A stretch of 64,000 nt of DNA from Escallonia rubra (GCA_033065855.1 JAVXUO010002652.1:1-64000), one strand, 5' to 3'. Shown: positions 45,822 to 59,085, counted from the first letter of the stretch. Notes: generated from the sequence alone by a model not told the origin. Numbers and translations: made by a program.

Positions 45822-47500
45822 ATACTTGCATGCTACATAAGACATATAATGCCAATTGCACTCTTCTAGCATATGATAATGCTTTTGTTGTCCAACTTGA
45901 TAGCCTTTTAGTAATTCTATCAACTAGGACTGAACAATATGTGTACTTCAGTTTGGTTGATATAAGTGGTATCTCAAGATAGGTAACATGAAAGCTCCCC
46001 ATTCGAATATTTACTATCTCTGCCAAATTAACAGCTTCTTCTAGTTCCACTCCAGCTAAGAAGATAGATCTCTTCATCAAATTAGGGGATAGACCTAATA
46101 ATAGTCTAAATTCATCTAGAGCTAGCTTGATCAATCTGAGAGTCCAATGCTCAGCTTTTGCCAAAAAAATAAATCATCTGCAAAACACAAATGATGTATT
46201 TGCAATTCTTTGCACTTTGGATGATACCTAAAGTCAGGCTGCTGGACATAATTTGTCATAAGTCTAGAGAAGGCCTCCATAACCAATAGAAAAAGATAAG
46301 TAGAAATTAGGTCTCATTGTCTTAATCCTTTGGCACTAGCAAAGTATCCCTCCCCATTACCATTTAGGTTTATTGAGAACCTAGCTGTACTCACACATTG
46401 CATAATCCATTCCACACAAGCTGTTGGGAATCTCATAGCTTCCATCACAGCCTTGAGAAAACCCATCCCACAGAATCATAGGCTTTTTGCAGATCAATTT
46501 TCAGCACACACCTTGGTGAACCCCCTTTTAGATGGTAGTTCTTCACTATTTCTCGCATAAGCAACATGTTATCAGATATTTTCCTATTGACAACAAAAGC
46601 TGATTGATTAATGCAAACCAGCTAAGGCAAAATCTTCTTAATTCTAGCACATAACACATTTGATACACATTTATAAACCACATTGCAGCAGGCAATTGGT
46701 CTAAAATCCTTCATTGTGTTTGGGGAAGAGGATTTAGGTACCAAGGTTAAGATGGTACTATTGAAGAATTTTATACCTTTTTTCCTGTTTAGCATTTCTT
46801 TCACAGCTACAGTCACATTCTTCCCCACAACATTCCAAATTTTTTTGAAAAAACTGTGTTGTAAACCCATCAGACCCAGGTGCCTTGTTTGGCCTCAATG
46901 CAAACATAGCTTCCTTTACTTCACTGTCATTTACAGGGGCACTCAGCATAGCTTGTTGTTCCTCAGATATGTGTTTGGTGATAATCTGCTACAATCTCTC
47001 TCTTGTGTGAGGTTGATTAGGCACAAGATAGCCAAGGAAATCAGAAAAGTGCTTGATGGCAACTTGATGTAGTTATTTGCTTCCTATTATTTTTATTCCT
47101 TCCTCTGTTGTTATAGCCATGATCCTATTGAAAGCTCTGTGTACTTTCATCTGTTTATGAAAATAGGCTGTGTTACTATCACCCAGGCTAAGATGTTTTA
47201 TTCTTGCCTATTGATAGTAAAAGGCCTCCTCAGCTTGTAACAATTGATAATACTCCCTATGTATCACTTTCTCTTTCTGAACTTTAGCTTTGTCTTGAAA
47301 CTGCAGGATTTGTTGCTGCACCTTTTGCAATTCTTCCAATTTTTTCTGAACTCTTCTTGAGATGTTACTGTAGTTCACTGTATTCAGTACGTTGCCTCAA
47401 TGCAGGTTAAAGACCTTTAAGCTTGGTTCTCAATTGCATGCATGCATCTCCTGTAGTCTCTTCCTCCCATTTGGTTTTCATAATCTTCTCAAATGTACAA
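45822..47500 (-). mobile_element. LINE copy B, 5' segment with reverse transcriptase core
   Basis: The minus strand encodes much of a plant L1-type reverse transcriptase: EVKEAMFALRPNKAPGSDGF (near 46860-46930), ILTLVPKSSSPNTMKDFRPI, ACCNVVYKCVSNVL, VLKIDLQKAYDS-like sequence, the FADDL active-site box (about 46170-46186) and SSWTTKALSYARRVQLALYV beside the CACTA junction. Several stops and frame changes are present, so it is dead. No endonuclease region is seen beyond about 47500, so it is 5'-truncated. It joins 26080-26489 and then 23680-24607. Confidence 0.88.
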
Positions 47501-47519
47501 TGATTCATCCGGTAATTAA

Positions 47520-50393
47520 AAAATTTAAATGAATGTTCTTTTGGATTTCTCATATGTATTTACTTACTTTATTCTTTTACACTACTCGGCATATCCATGT
47601 ATGTGTATCCCCTTTGTAGCTCAAAATCAATGTAAAAGTAAAATAGATATAAAAGTAGAATAATAAAACACATATGGGTGATGATGTTCTGATTATGGTG
47701 TGACCCCATTGGCAATCCTCTAATGTTTAATGTAATGTTTGATTAGACTGTTACAATTGATTCGTACAGTGTAAAATCTTGAAAAACACATACCCGTCAT
47801 TTTATTCGGGTTACAATAAAGAAACTAAATCCACACTTACATTAAATCAGAGTATGAAAATGTACACGTGTGTGTAATAACATTTGCACTCGGTTTTAGT
47901 TAGCACTTGCTCTTTATTTCAAGCATGTATAGCTAATAAAGTAAGGAGGTCAAGTTAGTAACTGAAGAGTGACATATAATATCTCACGTAGTGTTAATTG
48001 ATGCTAAAGTTAGTAACCGAAGAGGTCAAGTTACCTGCCCTTTTTTAGTGTCATCACTCAAATAGTACTAGCAGATTTAGTGCCCTTAATTGTTGTAATA
48101 TGATAATTCAAGCCTCTTGCTACCTTTACAAGAAGAAAAAAAAAAACAAACAACAAGGATTTTGCTAACAACACCGTTGAGGATGCTATCAAGAATTGTA
48201 ATAACAACCTTGATTAACCCCTCCAAACTAATGTATGTTTCTTTAATTACGTGTACACACTCAACAACCTAGAATTTGAATCGTCACTCAAAAGAGAAAC
48301 TAACACGTGAACTTTTATAAGATATACTATTAGGTAATATTGACGTTTTAACACTCATCCAATCTAGATCTTTTGAAGCTATCATTGTAACTACGTAATT
48401 CAAATTAATACCTAAAACCGGTTTTTTTTAAGAGCGACAATGAATTATGGGATTATACTTGTGGTGGTTAAAGAGTCGATTCACAGAGATAGTCATGGGT
48501 GTTTGTAGTGTGTTTGGGGTCTTTAGGAGATGGTGTGGTGGTTAAAATTTCATATCATGATAGTTATTGCCTCAGGGAGCTAATTGATTGTGGAATGTGA
48601 TGATGATTAATGGCCTGGTTATGCTTGGCATGGCTTTGTGATCGAATACAGATGGATTGTTGATTGTGGCTATCAAGGCACAAATGTCACCGGTTGTAGT
48701 TATAGCCATAGAAACCAACAAAATACACGAAGACGCTGATAGTCATCTTTTATATTCTTCATTACTCATTAGAGGAGAAGACGTTATTGCCTGAGGTGTA
48801 GAGTACTGATGGTGACTGTGGAGGTGTAGATATGACCTTTAGTAGAAAGAGATGCGATATCGATGCTAGGGAACTAGCAAGAGCAAGAAGGGGGTTAACG
48901 ATGATGGTCAAGATAGTAAGCTCGAGTGCCGAAATGAAATAACCCTGTGAGTACAAGAGCTAATGTGTACTTCATCCTTCGTTCCAACACTGAGCCTTAA
49001 TGGTAAACCAAATGACGTCCAATTTCATTAGTCCATTTTCCCATGAACTCGAACTAACCCTTGATCATTTGTGCTATTAACACCCACCAATACTATTACG
49101 AGAAGTTTCTTCTTTAGTTAAAACAAATTAGAAACAATAAAATGTGATATGTTTTATGTACAGTGTTACAAAAATTGAGACCTATCATACATAAGTATTA
49201 AAAGTCTCCATCTTTCGTCAACTTTTTCGCTTACGATTATATTCTTTGTAACAGTAAGTTTAAACAAATTGCTCCATGCGAGTGCGCTTCATGCCAACAA
49301 GTCCTATTAAATATATTGTTGGTTAGCATACAAAAAAATTCTATGTGGATTGAGAAATACTTTGAAGACTATGTGCCAAACTATTTCTTTAAAGATGATA
49401 TACTATCAAATTAGCTGACAACAATAAAGAGGTATGCAAGTATTGCTTAACACATACAATATTATCCAAAATTTGCATTTTTTACCTTCATTAGTTTCAA
49501 TCAGGTTAGTAGGAAAAACGATGGTAGCTCAAAAATAAAGAAATTCAAAAATAAAATAAAAAAGCCTTAAAATGATGATAATGCATATGTTATATTAAGC
49601 ACCCTCAATACCAAAGTTCCGGGGTGGGGGGGGGGGGGGGGGGAAGTAAAAGGAAGAATAGAGTTAGATAATACTTTTTTTTTTGGAAGAATCATAATTG
49701 TAATTGATATGACCTCCCGGTATGAAAATTTGAACTTAAGACCTTGAGATAATACCCATGCCTTGGGGTTGAGTTAGATAATACGTTTAATAATTAGTTT
49801 TTCCCGACTTTCATTAGAGCTGAAGAATTAGTAGCCGATTCATTTTCATGAAATCATCTAAAATTGTTAGCTGAGAGTTTAAACTAAGTTATCTTTGTGG
49901 CTTGCTTTAATTTGTTTTTCCTTTTTTAATTATATAAAAGGCCTTTTTTATTTAATCCCGTGCATTTTGCACGGGTCCATTAACTAGTCATTACTAAATT
50001 AAAGAAGTGCACCTCATATATAAATAACCTATTGAATTTTGTTCAAGCAATGCCTAAAATTCTTCAGGCTGAGGTTAGCATCAAGAACCGAGAGTATAAA
50101 ATATTACACAGTATGTCTCTGGTGGCAGATTGCATACGCCATTCTTAACAAATTAATGAAGTTCCTTCTGACGGTGGACTTTTGAATGTGGACTTCTGAA
50201 GTTCCTTCTTGACATACGCCATTCTTGTTTGACTTCCAGATGTGGACATTTCACACCTTCATTACCTATCAGAAACACATTTTCTACTACCCTACCTCAT
50301 CGCTCTGCTTGACCATATGGATTTCACTCTCTCATGTCTACTGCTCTTTGGGCTGCTCTATGCATCTTTCTCTTTATTCTTCTGCACATCAAT
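47520..50393. repeat. First copy of the ~3-kb CYP716 upstream region
   Basis: Matches 53035-56070 in the same direction almost throughout, with small indels. Shared blocks include ATTCTTTTACACTACTCGGC and AGACGTTATTGCCTGAGGTG. It begins next to the LINE and ends inside the first codons of a P450 copy. The interior is non-coding; frames such as 48762-48956 are not supported. A poly-G run (49620-49643) is unique to this copy. Confidence 0.92.
49957..49987 (+). mobile_element. Helitron 3' terminus in the duplicated promoter region
   Basis: CCCGTGCA TTT TGCACGGG hairpin (49957-49975), then TCCATTAA and CTAG (49984-49987) followed by T. The paralogous site at 55710-55743 has the hairpin decayed by two G-to-A type changes and CTGG in place of CTAG, so the Helitron was there before the duplication. 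Confidence 0.7.
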
Positions 50394-50400
50394 CCCCTGA
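50317..50400 (+). pseudogene. Truncated CYP716 5' end
   Basis: ATG 50317 opens [20 protein letters not shown], nearly identical to the complete gene at 55996. The match is lost after the membrane anchor at about codon 24, and TGA follows at 50398. All catalytic parts are absent. The break joins a stretch of unknown repeat (50405-50685). Confidence 0.9.
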
Positions 50401-50404
50401 GGTT

Positions 50405-50689
50405 TAAACCGTAGGGAAAGGCATAAAAAATTTTAAAAAATGGCCACAGTTTAACCTTAGCCTACGGAATGTACCGTAGGTATATCTTAGGGTATCTATA
50501 GGGGTAAACTTATGGCTACGGTATCATCTGTAGGCATAGGCTTCAAAAATTAAACTTATCCTTACGGTTACACGGTAGGCTTATCCCTCAAGAATGGTCG
50601 CTATAAGTGGGTTAATACGAATTCGGCATAGGTATATAGGCTACAGGATAACCGTAGGGATAACATTCAACCCTGTAGGCATAGATCAT
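50405..50689. repeat. Unknown stretch with repeated CCGTAGG motifs
   Basis: CCGTAGG, CCTACGG and GTAGGCATAG recur in both directions, about ten times in 280 bp, like subterminal repeats of a CACTA or similar transposon. No terminal sequence was found, so the class is open. Confidence 0.5.
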
Positions 50690-51895
50690 AACGAGATTTT
50701 TCTTACGCTAACAATGTAATGGCCAGGAGTAAGCTGGAATAGCATAGCTATTATGATCCTTTTAAGCCCAATACACATTTGCCTAAATGTAATATGTGCA
50801 ATATATCAACGAATGAGTTTGTGTGTTCTGTAAAATAAATGTGCAAAATTGGTATATCAAGCAGTAAGAGCAGATTATTAGCCTTTTAATCCAATCAACC
50901 CATGTTGATCCTATGAAATCTCCATTTACTCCCATTAAATGGATATAATGCTTTACCATTCGCTGCTAATATACTTTAGAAGTTTATTTGGTTACTGTAA
51001 CATAGTAGACCATAGCAACCTTTGAAGTACTAATCCTTTTTCATTATACACGAGTTTTGTATTTTACAGTGCGTGATTTATTTTGTTTATTTTAAAGTAC
51101 TTATAAGGTGTTATGCATGATTCTTCATATTATACTTTTGCAAAACTTTATTTCGCTATTTGAAAGTGATTTTAAGATGATAACGGTCAAAGTTAAGGCC
51201 CTAACATGTATATATCCAAAATAGATAGAGTTTTAGAATTGATTTTTCCAGTTCAATAAGGTTTACAAAAATTGGACAAATTAATTAAGATAACAAACCA
51301 TAGTAAGTATTAATAAGTAAGAGTGAAAAAAGAAAAGAACACCAAAACAAATAGGATGATGTTTTGCATAACTAAAAGAGGTAAAAAAGAAAATATATGT
51401 TAAGAAAAGCTTACTTTTTAATTTGTAAAGATTAATCATTAATTTCATATATGATTTTCGTTGTTTACATTTGCGAGATTTGATTTATATTTGCGAGATT
51501 TTATTTTATTTGTTTTAAGTGTTTTTAAGAAGTTAGTAGTCCAAATTGAAGCCTAATATGTTAATCTATGGATTATGTTTAGTTTTCAAAGATGTGGATT
51601 TGGTTTTTTTAAGTTTCATAAAATTTACAAAAGTTGGGCCAATAATTCCTACAAACTTTTTAATCATAAATTCATACTAAAGAATTGGTAAGTAGGGGAT
51701 GATTTTTTTCTTATTTTACATTTTTGAGATTTTATATTGTTATTTTAAAGTACTTTTGGCATTTTAAAGATTAAAATTAAGGCCTAATGTATAAGTATAT
51801 TGATTAGGTAAAGTTTTAGAAGGTGTATAATTAGTTTCTTAGTTTTATAAAGTTTAACTTTGAGTATTATTAAACACGTTTAAAATGTATTAAGT
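50690..51895. repeat. Second copy of the AT-rich dispersed repeat (without the MITE)
   Basis: Same order of blocks as 22220-23580. At about 51375-51410 it reads straight through the site occupied by the palindromic element in the other copy. It has its own short duplication near 51470-51500 (TTTGCGAGATTT twice). Confidence 0.85.
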
Positions 51896-51914
51896 CGATG
51901 ACTGCTTGGTAAGA

Positions 51915-52260
51915 GTATTTGTAAATCCTTTGGACAAAATATCTTATTTGGATAGTTCAAAAGAGAATTTTTGAAATTTCGAAGTGATTTGAACTGTGGA
52001 TTTGGGGTCACCAAATCCACAGTTCAAATCACTAGTCTGAACTAGTTATTTGTCAAATCCACACCAATCAGTTACAAACCCACAATAACTAGTTCCCTAT
52101 TTTTTAGGAATCTTGCCTCCCACATTTTTTAACAACCTTTTGCTTCCTTTCTTCCAAACAAGATATTTCAAAATGATAGAATTTGTAAATTAAGGAATTT
52201 CGAAATGAGGGTATTTAGAAATGCCCAGTATTTCAAAATCACATATCCAAACACACCCTA
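51915..52260. mobile_element. Possible MITE with a perfect 22-bp hairpin
   Basis: 51984-52005 and 52011-52032 are perfect inverted repeats (GTGATTTGAACTGTGGATTT plus GG) with a 5-base loop. The flanks carry TTTGGA/CCAAA-rich sequence and ATATTTCAAAAT on both sides, as in plant MITEs. No target duplication was fixed. Confidence 0.45.
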
Positions 52261-53034
52261 ATAGTTTGGAAGATTTCTTAATGGTTTTCTTCATACAGCA
52301 TTTAGGGAGACATAGTTTGGTTCGGTAGTTAAAGTATTTATAATGGTTATGTGTAAAAGAAAGTATTTATGAGGAAACATAGGTTGACTTAAATGTGAAT
52401 GTCAAATCTGTAAAAGAAATTTAAATCTTGCAAGATATATTTAAATGTTGCTTTGAAATTGGAAAGGAAATCCTTTCTCATAAAATGCCAATAGAAGATG
52501 TTGCATAATTTTTGTAACTTATATTTTTAATGGTTAGTAGGCTTTGAATTGGCCCAATTTAGTAAGGAAAGAATTTTGGCTACCAAGTGGCGCTACAACC
52601 CCTCATATAACTATGGTTAATGACATCTAATTAGCGACACTAAATAATGCTACTAAGATTTAGCTACGACTTGTATTTACGTCAAATTATATCCTTCGTA
52701 TAGATATATCCATTGCAGTGTGGTTGATGATTAACTGATATTTGGGCCCTTAGATTTTACCATGCTTTTTTCATGGAATGCTACCACAGTGAATGTTAAA
52801 CTTTGCGGTAAATTACAACAACATTTTGGCAAAATCGTTTTTCTATCTTATCAAACTAATTGGAAACATTATATAGGTACATCCTGTTTTACCTTTTTTG
52901 ACTATTTCTGATCAAATTTTTTATTGGCCATATTCCGTAGCATTGTGTCCGGCTTCTAACAAGTGCTCTTTCGATAAAATAACTTCGCTAGAGTAGGAAC
53001 AACAAGAATACGTTGACCAATATTACAAGTCATA
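52261..53034. other. No gene recognised
   Basis: AT-rich unique-looking DNA between the repeat block and the second promoter copy. Confidence 0.4.
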
Positions 53035-55995
53035 AGAATATTCTTTTAGATTTCTCATATTTATTTACTTACTTTATTCTTTTACACTACTCGGCATATC
53101 CATGTATGCGTATCGCTTTTGTAGCTCAAAATCAATGTAGAAGTAAAATAGATATAAAAGTAGAATATAAAAACACATATGGTTGATGATGTTCTTATTA
53201 TGGTGTGACCCCATTGGCAATCCTCTAATGTTTAATGTAATATTTGATTACACTGTTACAAGTGATTTGTACAGTCTAAAATCTTGAAAAACACATACTC
53301 CTCATTTTATTCGGGTTATAATAAAGAAACTAAATCCACACTTATATTAAATCAGAGTATTAAAAAGTACACGTGTTTGTAATAACATTATGCACTCGGT
53401 TTTAGTTACCACTTGCTCTTTATTTCAAGCCTGTATAGCTAATAAAGTAAGGAGGTCAAGTTAGTAACTGAAGAGTGACATAAAATTATAATATCCCACG
53501 TATTGATAATTGATGCTAAATATAATTTTGTAGGAATTTTCACCGGTTACCCGCACTTTTTTAGTGTCATCACTCAAATAGTACTAGCATATTCAGTGCC
53601 CTTAATTGTTGTAATATGATAATTCAAGCCCCTTGCTACATTTACAAGAGAGAAAACAAAATAAAAAAACAAACAACAATGATTTTGCTAACAATACCTT
53701 TGCGGATGCTATCAAGAATTGTAATAACAACCTCGGTTAACCCCTCCAAACTAATGTATGTTTCTTTAATTACGTGAACACTCTCAACAACCTAGAATTT
53801 GAATCGTCACTCTAAAGAGAAACTTTCACGTGAACTTTTATAAGATACTATAAGGTAATATTGACGTTTAACACTCATTCGATCTGAATATTTTGAAGCT
53901 ATCATTGTAACTACGTAATTCAAATTAAAACCTAAAACGGTTGTTTTGAAGAGCGGCAATGAATTATGGGATTGTACTTGTGGTGGTTAAAGAGTCGATT
54001 CACAGAGATAGTCATGGGTGTTTGTAGTGCGTTTGGGATCTTTAGGAGATGGCGTGGTGGTTGAAATTTCATATAGTGATAGTTATTGCCTTAGAGAGCT
54101 AATTGATTATGGAATGTGATGATGATTAATGGCCTGGTTATGCTTGGCATGGCTTTGTGATCGAAAACAGATGAATTGTTGATTGTGGCTATGAAGGCAC
54201 AAATGTCACCGGTGGTAGTTATAGCCATAGAAACCAACAAAATACATGACGACGTTGATAGTCATCTTCTATATTCTTCATTACTCATTAGAGGAGAAGA
54301 CGTTATTGCCTGAGGTGTAGAGTATTGAAACTATTGATGGTGATTGTGGAGGAGTAGATATGGCCATAGTAGAAAGAGATGTGATACCGATGCTAGGGAA
54401 CTAGCAAAAGCAAGAAGGGGATTAACGATGACGGTCAAGAGAGTAAGCCCGAGTGCCGAAATGAAATAACCCTGTGAGTACAAGAGCTAATGTGTACTTA
54501 GTCCTTCGTTCCAACACTGAGCATTAATGGTAAACCAAATGTTTTGGACGTCCAATTTCGTTAGTCCATTTTCCCACGAACTCGAACTAACTCTTGATCA
54601 TTTGTACTATTAACACCCACCAATACTATTACGAGAAGCTTCTTCTTTAGTTAAAACAAATTAGAAACAAGAAAACTTGATATGTTGCATGAACAGTGTT
54701 ACAAAAATTGAGACCTATCATACATAAGTATTAAAAGTCTCCATCTATCGTCAACTTTTTCGCTTACAATTATATTCCTTGTAGCAGTAAGTTTTAACAA
54801 ATAGTTCCATGCGAGTGCACTTCATGCCAACAAATCCAATTAAATATATTGTTGGTTAGCATAAAAAGTTTTCTATGTGGATTGAGAATGACTTTGAAGA
54901 CTATGTGCCGAACTATTTCTTTGAAGATGATATACTATCAAATTAGCTGACAACAATAAAGAGGTATGCAAGTATTGCTTAACAAATACTATATTATCCA
55001 AAATTTGTATTTTTTACCTTCATTAGTTTCAATCAGGTTTGGAGGAACAACTACGGTGGCTCAAAAAAAGTAGCACATAAAGAAATTCAAAAATTAAAAA
55101 AAAGCCTTAAAATGATGATAATGCATATGTTACATTAAGCACCCTCAATACCAAAGTTTTAAAGAATCATAATTATAATTTATATGACCCGTCGGTATGA
55201 AAATTTGAACTTAGGACTTTAAGATTATTCGTCAAGGCCCTTTGTCACTTGAACGCCTTGGGGTTAAGTTAGATAATACGTTTAATAATTAGTTTTTCCC
55301 CACTTTCATTAGAGTTGAAAAATATAGTAGGCAATTCATTTTCATGACATCATCTAAAATTGTTAGTTGAGAGTTTTAACTAACTTATCTTTGTGACTTG
55401 CTTTAATTTGTTTTGAAAAAAATTTGGCTGCTATTCCGATTGAAAGAATCTTTCTTCTACTCCTTATATAATGATAATTGATGATCGTTATATGTTTCAA
55501 GAAAGACTAATTTGTTTTGAAAAAAATCGTGCGGCTAAAAATTGTCGTTGAAAGTGTTAGCAGGAAAGTCAATAAAAACATTCAGTAACTATTAATTGTC
55601 ATTATATACGGGGTTCAAGAAAGACTCCTATAAACCCGGGCAACAACCAAAGTTTGTTCATTTGTCTTTTCCTTTTTTAGTTATAAAAAAGGCCTATTTT
55701 TATTTAATCCCGTACATTTTACACGGGTCCATTAATTAACTGGTCATTACTAACTTAAAGCAGTGCCCCTCATATATATAAATAATATTACGGATACCAT
55801 ATCGTATCCGTAATATTATTTATATGTATGATTGACGAGATCGGCAGTATAATATATTACATACGCCATTATTAACAAATAAAGTTCCTTCTGACTGTGG
55901 ACTTTTGAAGTTCCTTCTTAACCGATCACACCTTCATTCCCTATAAGAAACACATCTTCTACTACCCAACTTCATCCTTTGCTCTGCTTGACCAT
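53035..55995. repeat. Second copy of the ~3-kb CYP716 upstream region
   Basis: Direct duplicate of 47520-50316, immediately upstream of the complete P450. Differences from copy one include an extra block near 55430-55650 and the palindrome at 55776-55825. Confidence 0.92.
55776..55825. repeat. Perfect 22-bp-arm palindrome upstream of CYP716
   Basis: Arms 55776-55797 and 55804-55825 (AATAATATTACGGATAC and its complement at the core) around CATATC. It lies about 170 bp before the ATG and is absent at the paralogous place near 50010. It could be a transposon footprint or a cruciform. Confidence 0.85.
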
Positions 55996-57803
55996 ATGGA
56001 TCTCACTCTCTCATGTCTACTGCTCTTTGGGCTACTCTATGCATCTTTCTCTTTATTCTTCAACTTCCGTAAAAAGTCCCCCCCTGACCAGAGATATCCT
56101 CCTGGCAATACGGGTTGGCCATTTATCGGAGAATCGCTTGAATACGTCGCCTCAGGCAGGAATGGCACTCCCGAAAAGTTCGTTAGAGAGAGGATGGACA
56201 AATTCTCACCGGAGGTATTCAAAACCTCCTTTGCCGGAGAAACCGTAGCAGTATTCTGTGGAGCAGCGGGTAACAAGTTTTTGTTCTCCAACGAGAACAA
56301 GCTTGTGGCCTCCTGGATGCCATCCTCATTCCTCAAGATCATCAATGCAAAAAACAGCGAAACCAACGGTATCTTACAGAAAACAATGCTGAGAAGTATC
56401 CTCCCGCAGTTCCTCAAGCCGGAAGCACTTCAAAAGTACGTGCCAATCATGGATCGCATGGCCATGCAACACTTGGAGAGAGACTGGAGTGGTGCATCCA
56501 ATAAGCAAGTTAAGGCTTACACCCTAGTGAAGAAGTTCTCATTCGAGACGGCATGCCGGCTCTTTATGAGCGTGGAGGATCCCAATCAGGTGGCGAGTTT
56601 CTCAACCAATTATGGCCTCGTCGCCGCCGGGCTCTTTGCCGTGCCAATGAACTTCCCTGGCACGACTTTCCGTCGTGCAATAAAGGCCGCTGATCACATC
56701 AGGTACGAGCTGTCGCCTATCCTCAAGGAGAGAAGGAGGCAATCGAATGAGAAAACAGATATGGGAACTCCCGACCTTGCTTCCCACTTACTGCTTTCCA
56801 CGGATGAGGATGGCAAATTCTTGACAGAGATCGAGGCTGCTGACCTGATCTTGGGCATACTTTTCGCGAGCCATGATACAGTGACCGCTGCTATTACTTT
56901 CGTTGTTTGCTATCTTGCAGATCATCCTGATGTCTATGCTCAAGTCTTCAAAGGTAAATCCCAATCTCAGGGTGAAATTCATGCTTTATTTCTTTCTTTA
57001 CTCTGTATCTCAAACAAATCGAATCATTGACATGCACCTGCAGTTATTTTAATTTAAAGCCAATGTTGAAATTCATGCTTTATTTCTTTCTTTACTCTGT
57101 ATCTGAAATTCATGCTTTATTTCTCCTGTAACTAGAGCTGTTTCCTGACAAAGTTAACTGACTGGCTTCCATTTTCCTTAAACTTGGTTTATCTTCGAAA
57201 TAGAACAAACGGAGATTTCGAAATCCAAAGGACCAAGAGAGGGGTTGAATTGGGAAGATGTCCAAAAGATGAAGTATTCTCGGTGCGTTCTAAATGAGGT
57301 ATTGAGGATACAACCTGCTGCTCCAGGAACTTTCAGAAAAGTTATTAAGGATTTCACTTATGCGGGCTTTAAGATACCAAAGGAATGGAAGGTGAGTTTT
57401 CACTATTTCTACATCAAACCTTCTTCAATGATTTTTGCTTCATATTACAGTGCAGTTCCATGCACGTATGGATTGATCCTTGTTGCCATAATCACAATCA
57501 CAGGCCTTTTGGAGCGTTTATTCAACACACAAAGACCCAAATTACTTTCCTAATCCGGAGAAGTTTGACCCGTCAAGGTTTGAAGGAAATGAACCAGTGC
57601 CATACAGTTTTGTACCATTTGGAGGAGGACCCAGGATGTGCCCCGGCAAAGAGTATGCCCGTCTAGAAGTACTGATCTTCATGCATAGGTTGGTCACAAA
57701 GTTCAAATGGGAGAGGTTGAATCCAAATGAAAAGATCATCATTGAATTATCTCCGGTTCCAGTAGATGGTCTTCCGATTCAGCTCTTCCCTCACAAAAGT
57801 TAA
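55996..57803 (+). CDS. CYP716-like: CYP716-family cytochrome P450, three exons, complete
   Basis: A membrane-anchored haem monooxygenase; CYP716 enzymes usually oxidise pentacyclic triterpenes such as beta-amyrin or lupeol, but the substrate cannot be read here. Exons 55996-56953, 57204-57391 and 57504-57803; GT-AG introns, phases agree, 481 codons, the usual length. N-terminal anchor ([18 protein letters not shown]), proline hinge ([19 protein letters not shown]), CYP716-like [19 protein letters not shown]-helix [15 protein letters not shown] (the usual acidic-threonine pair is present as D-T), K-helix E-V-L-R in [13 protein letters not shown]-type FDPSRF and haem loop [17 protein letters not shown] with the Cys ligand. 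No lesion was found. ATG 55996 is confirmed by the truncated copy at 50317. Its promoter region is duplicated 5.7 kb upstream. Confidence 0.93.
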
Positions 57804-58299
57804 AAAAGTATTATGTCTAAAGGGCTGGAGATTCAGAAGTACTGATCTTCATAAGATTTGTATAATCTCGTCAAAAGTATGTTTATGTTTTGTTCTAAAC
57901 ACTTATAATAATGGCCAACAAACTCCTCCTCTTTTTCTTGGCTTGCCTGATGCAAATAATCGCCGCTCTTGCTAAAAATTACAACAACAATTCTCCAGCA
58001 AAATAGGATTACCGACACTGTTACGTTTACACGCAAAGAACGAAATTCAAAGTCTTGCGAACCTCTTTCCGAACATATAACGTGCAGTTTAGCAAGAGCT
58101 CTTCCACCATTGAAAAGTTTGCATATAATCTGAATCAAGCAGCAAATTGATCTGCAGCCATCTCCCAATAAATGTTGGCACCAATATTTTCATGAATGGT
58201 GTGCAGACACGTGGCATAGTGATAACCACAAAAGAGTACATAAATGAAGAAAGTGGAAAAAGCACGATTGCAGTAGTTATCATTTGTTACTGAATTACA
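57804..58299. other. 3' flank of CYP716, no second gene seen
   Basis: Non-coding; a repeated AAGTACTGATCTTCAT (57667 and 57836) shows a small duplication of exon 3 sequence into the 3' region. Minus-strand frames at 57833-58283 are not supported. Confidence 0.5.
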
Positions 58300-59085
58300 A
58301 GGAAGAGATAAATGAGCAAAAGAAACGCGGGAAAACGAAATGTTTGAATAAACCGTAGAAGAAGGAGGAAACCGCCAAATAGTGTCATGGTCGATTGCGT
58401 TGAAACAAACGTGGGAAAACGTGCCAAAGGAAATTGGTTAGTGGAGATTTCTAAAACGGGCCATGATCAACATGATTGAGGGAATTTCGGAAGAAGCAAT
58501 CGATCATGGGGTCCGAGAAGTTGTCTCCAACGAAGATAAGGGATGACAGTTACCAAGGAAAGACAGTTACAAATATTACAAGTATAAAAGTAGATGGAAG
58601 GCAACAGAAAAAGGGGTCGTCAATCTCTTAACAAACTTAGACTAGGAAGATTAGCATGTTGAAAATCCTTAGAGTAGTCTGCTAGATGATCTGTATAGTG
58701 TCAATAGAGAGCCGAGTACGTTGTAGAAATCGTATTCATTGTGTTGTAAGAATTGTCTTTATAATTCCAGTGGACGCATCATCTGTTGATCATTTCAACA
58801 TATCTTTAGTTAGTTTTCCTTTTTAGTGATGTCCTCAGGCCCGAGAGGAAAAAAAGATATCACACAGTTCATCGATTGTGTCGCAGGCGCACGATCGATA
58901 GTGAGTTTGCTCAGCAGCGCAAACATTTGCACGCCCAGTGGGACCAGGTAGCTAAAAAAGAAAACCATGCCAAGCACACAGAGTAATGTTGTGAGGCAAA
59001 GTGGTACCACTAATGGTATCGAAAATCCAAACACTAACAACGGTGACAACTCGGAAGAACAAGGAATAATCAAGCCATTAATGGC

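Noticed and set aside
57833-58283. Minus-strand frames downstream of CYP716
   Set aside because: Overlap the P450 3' flank, no motif and AT-rich.
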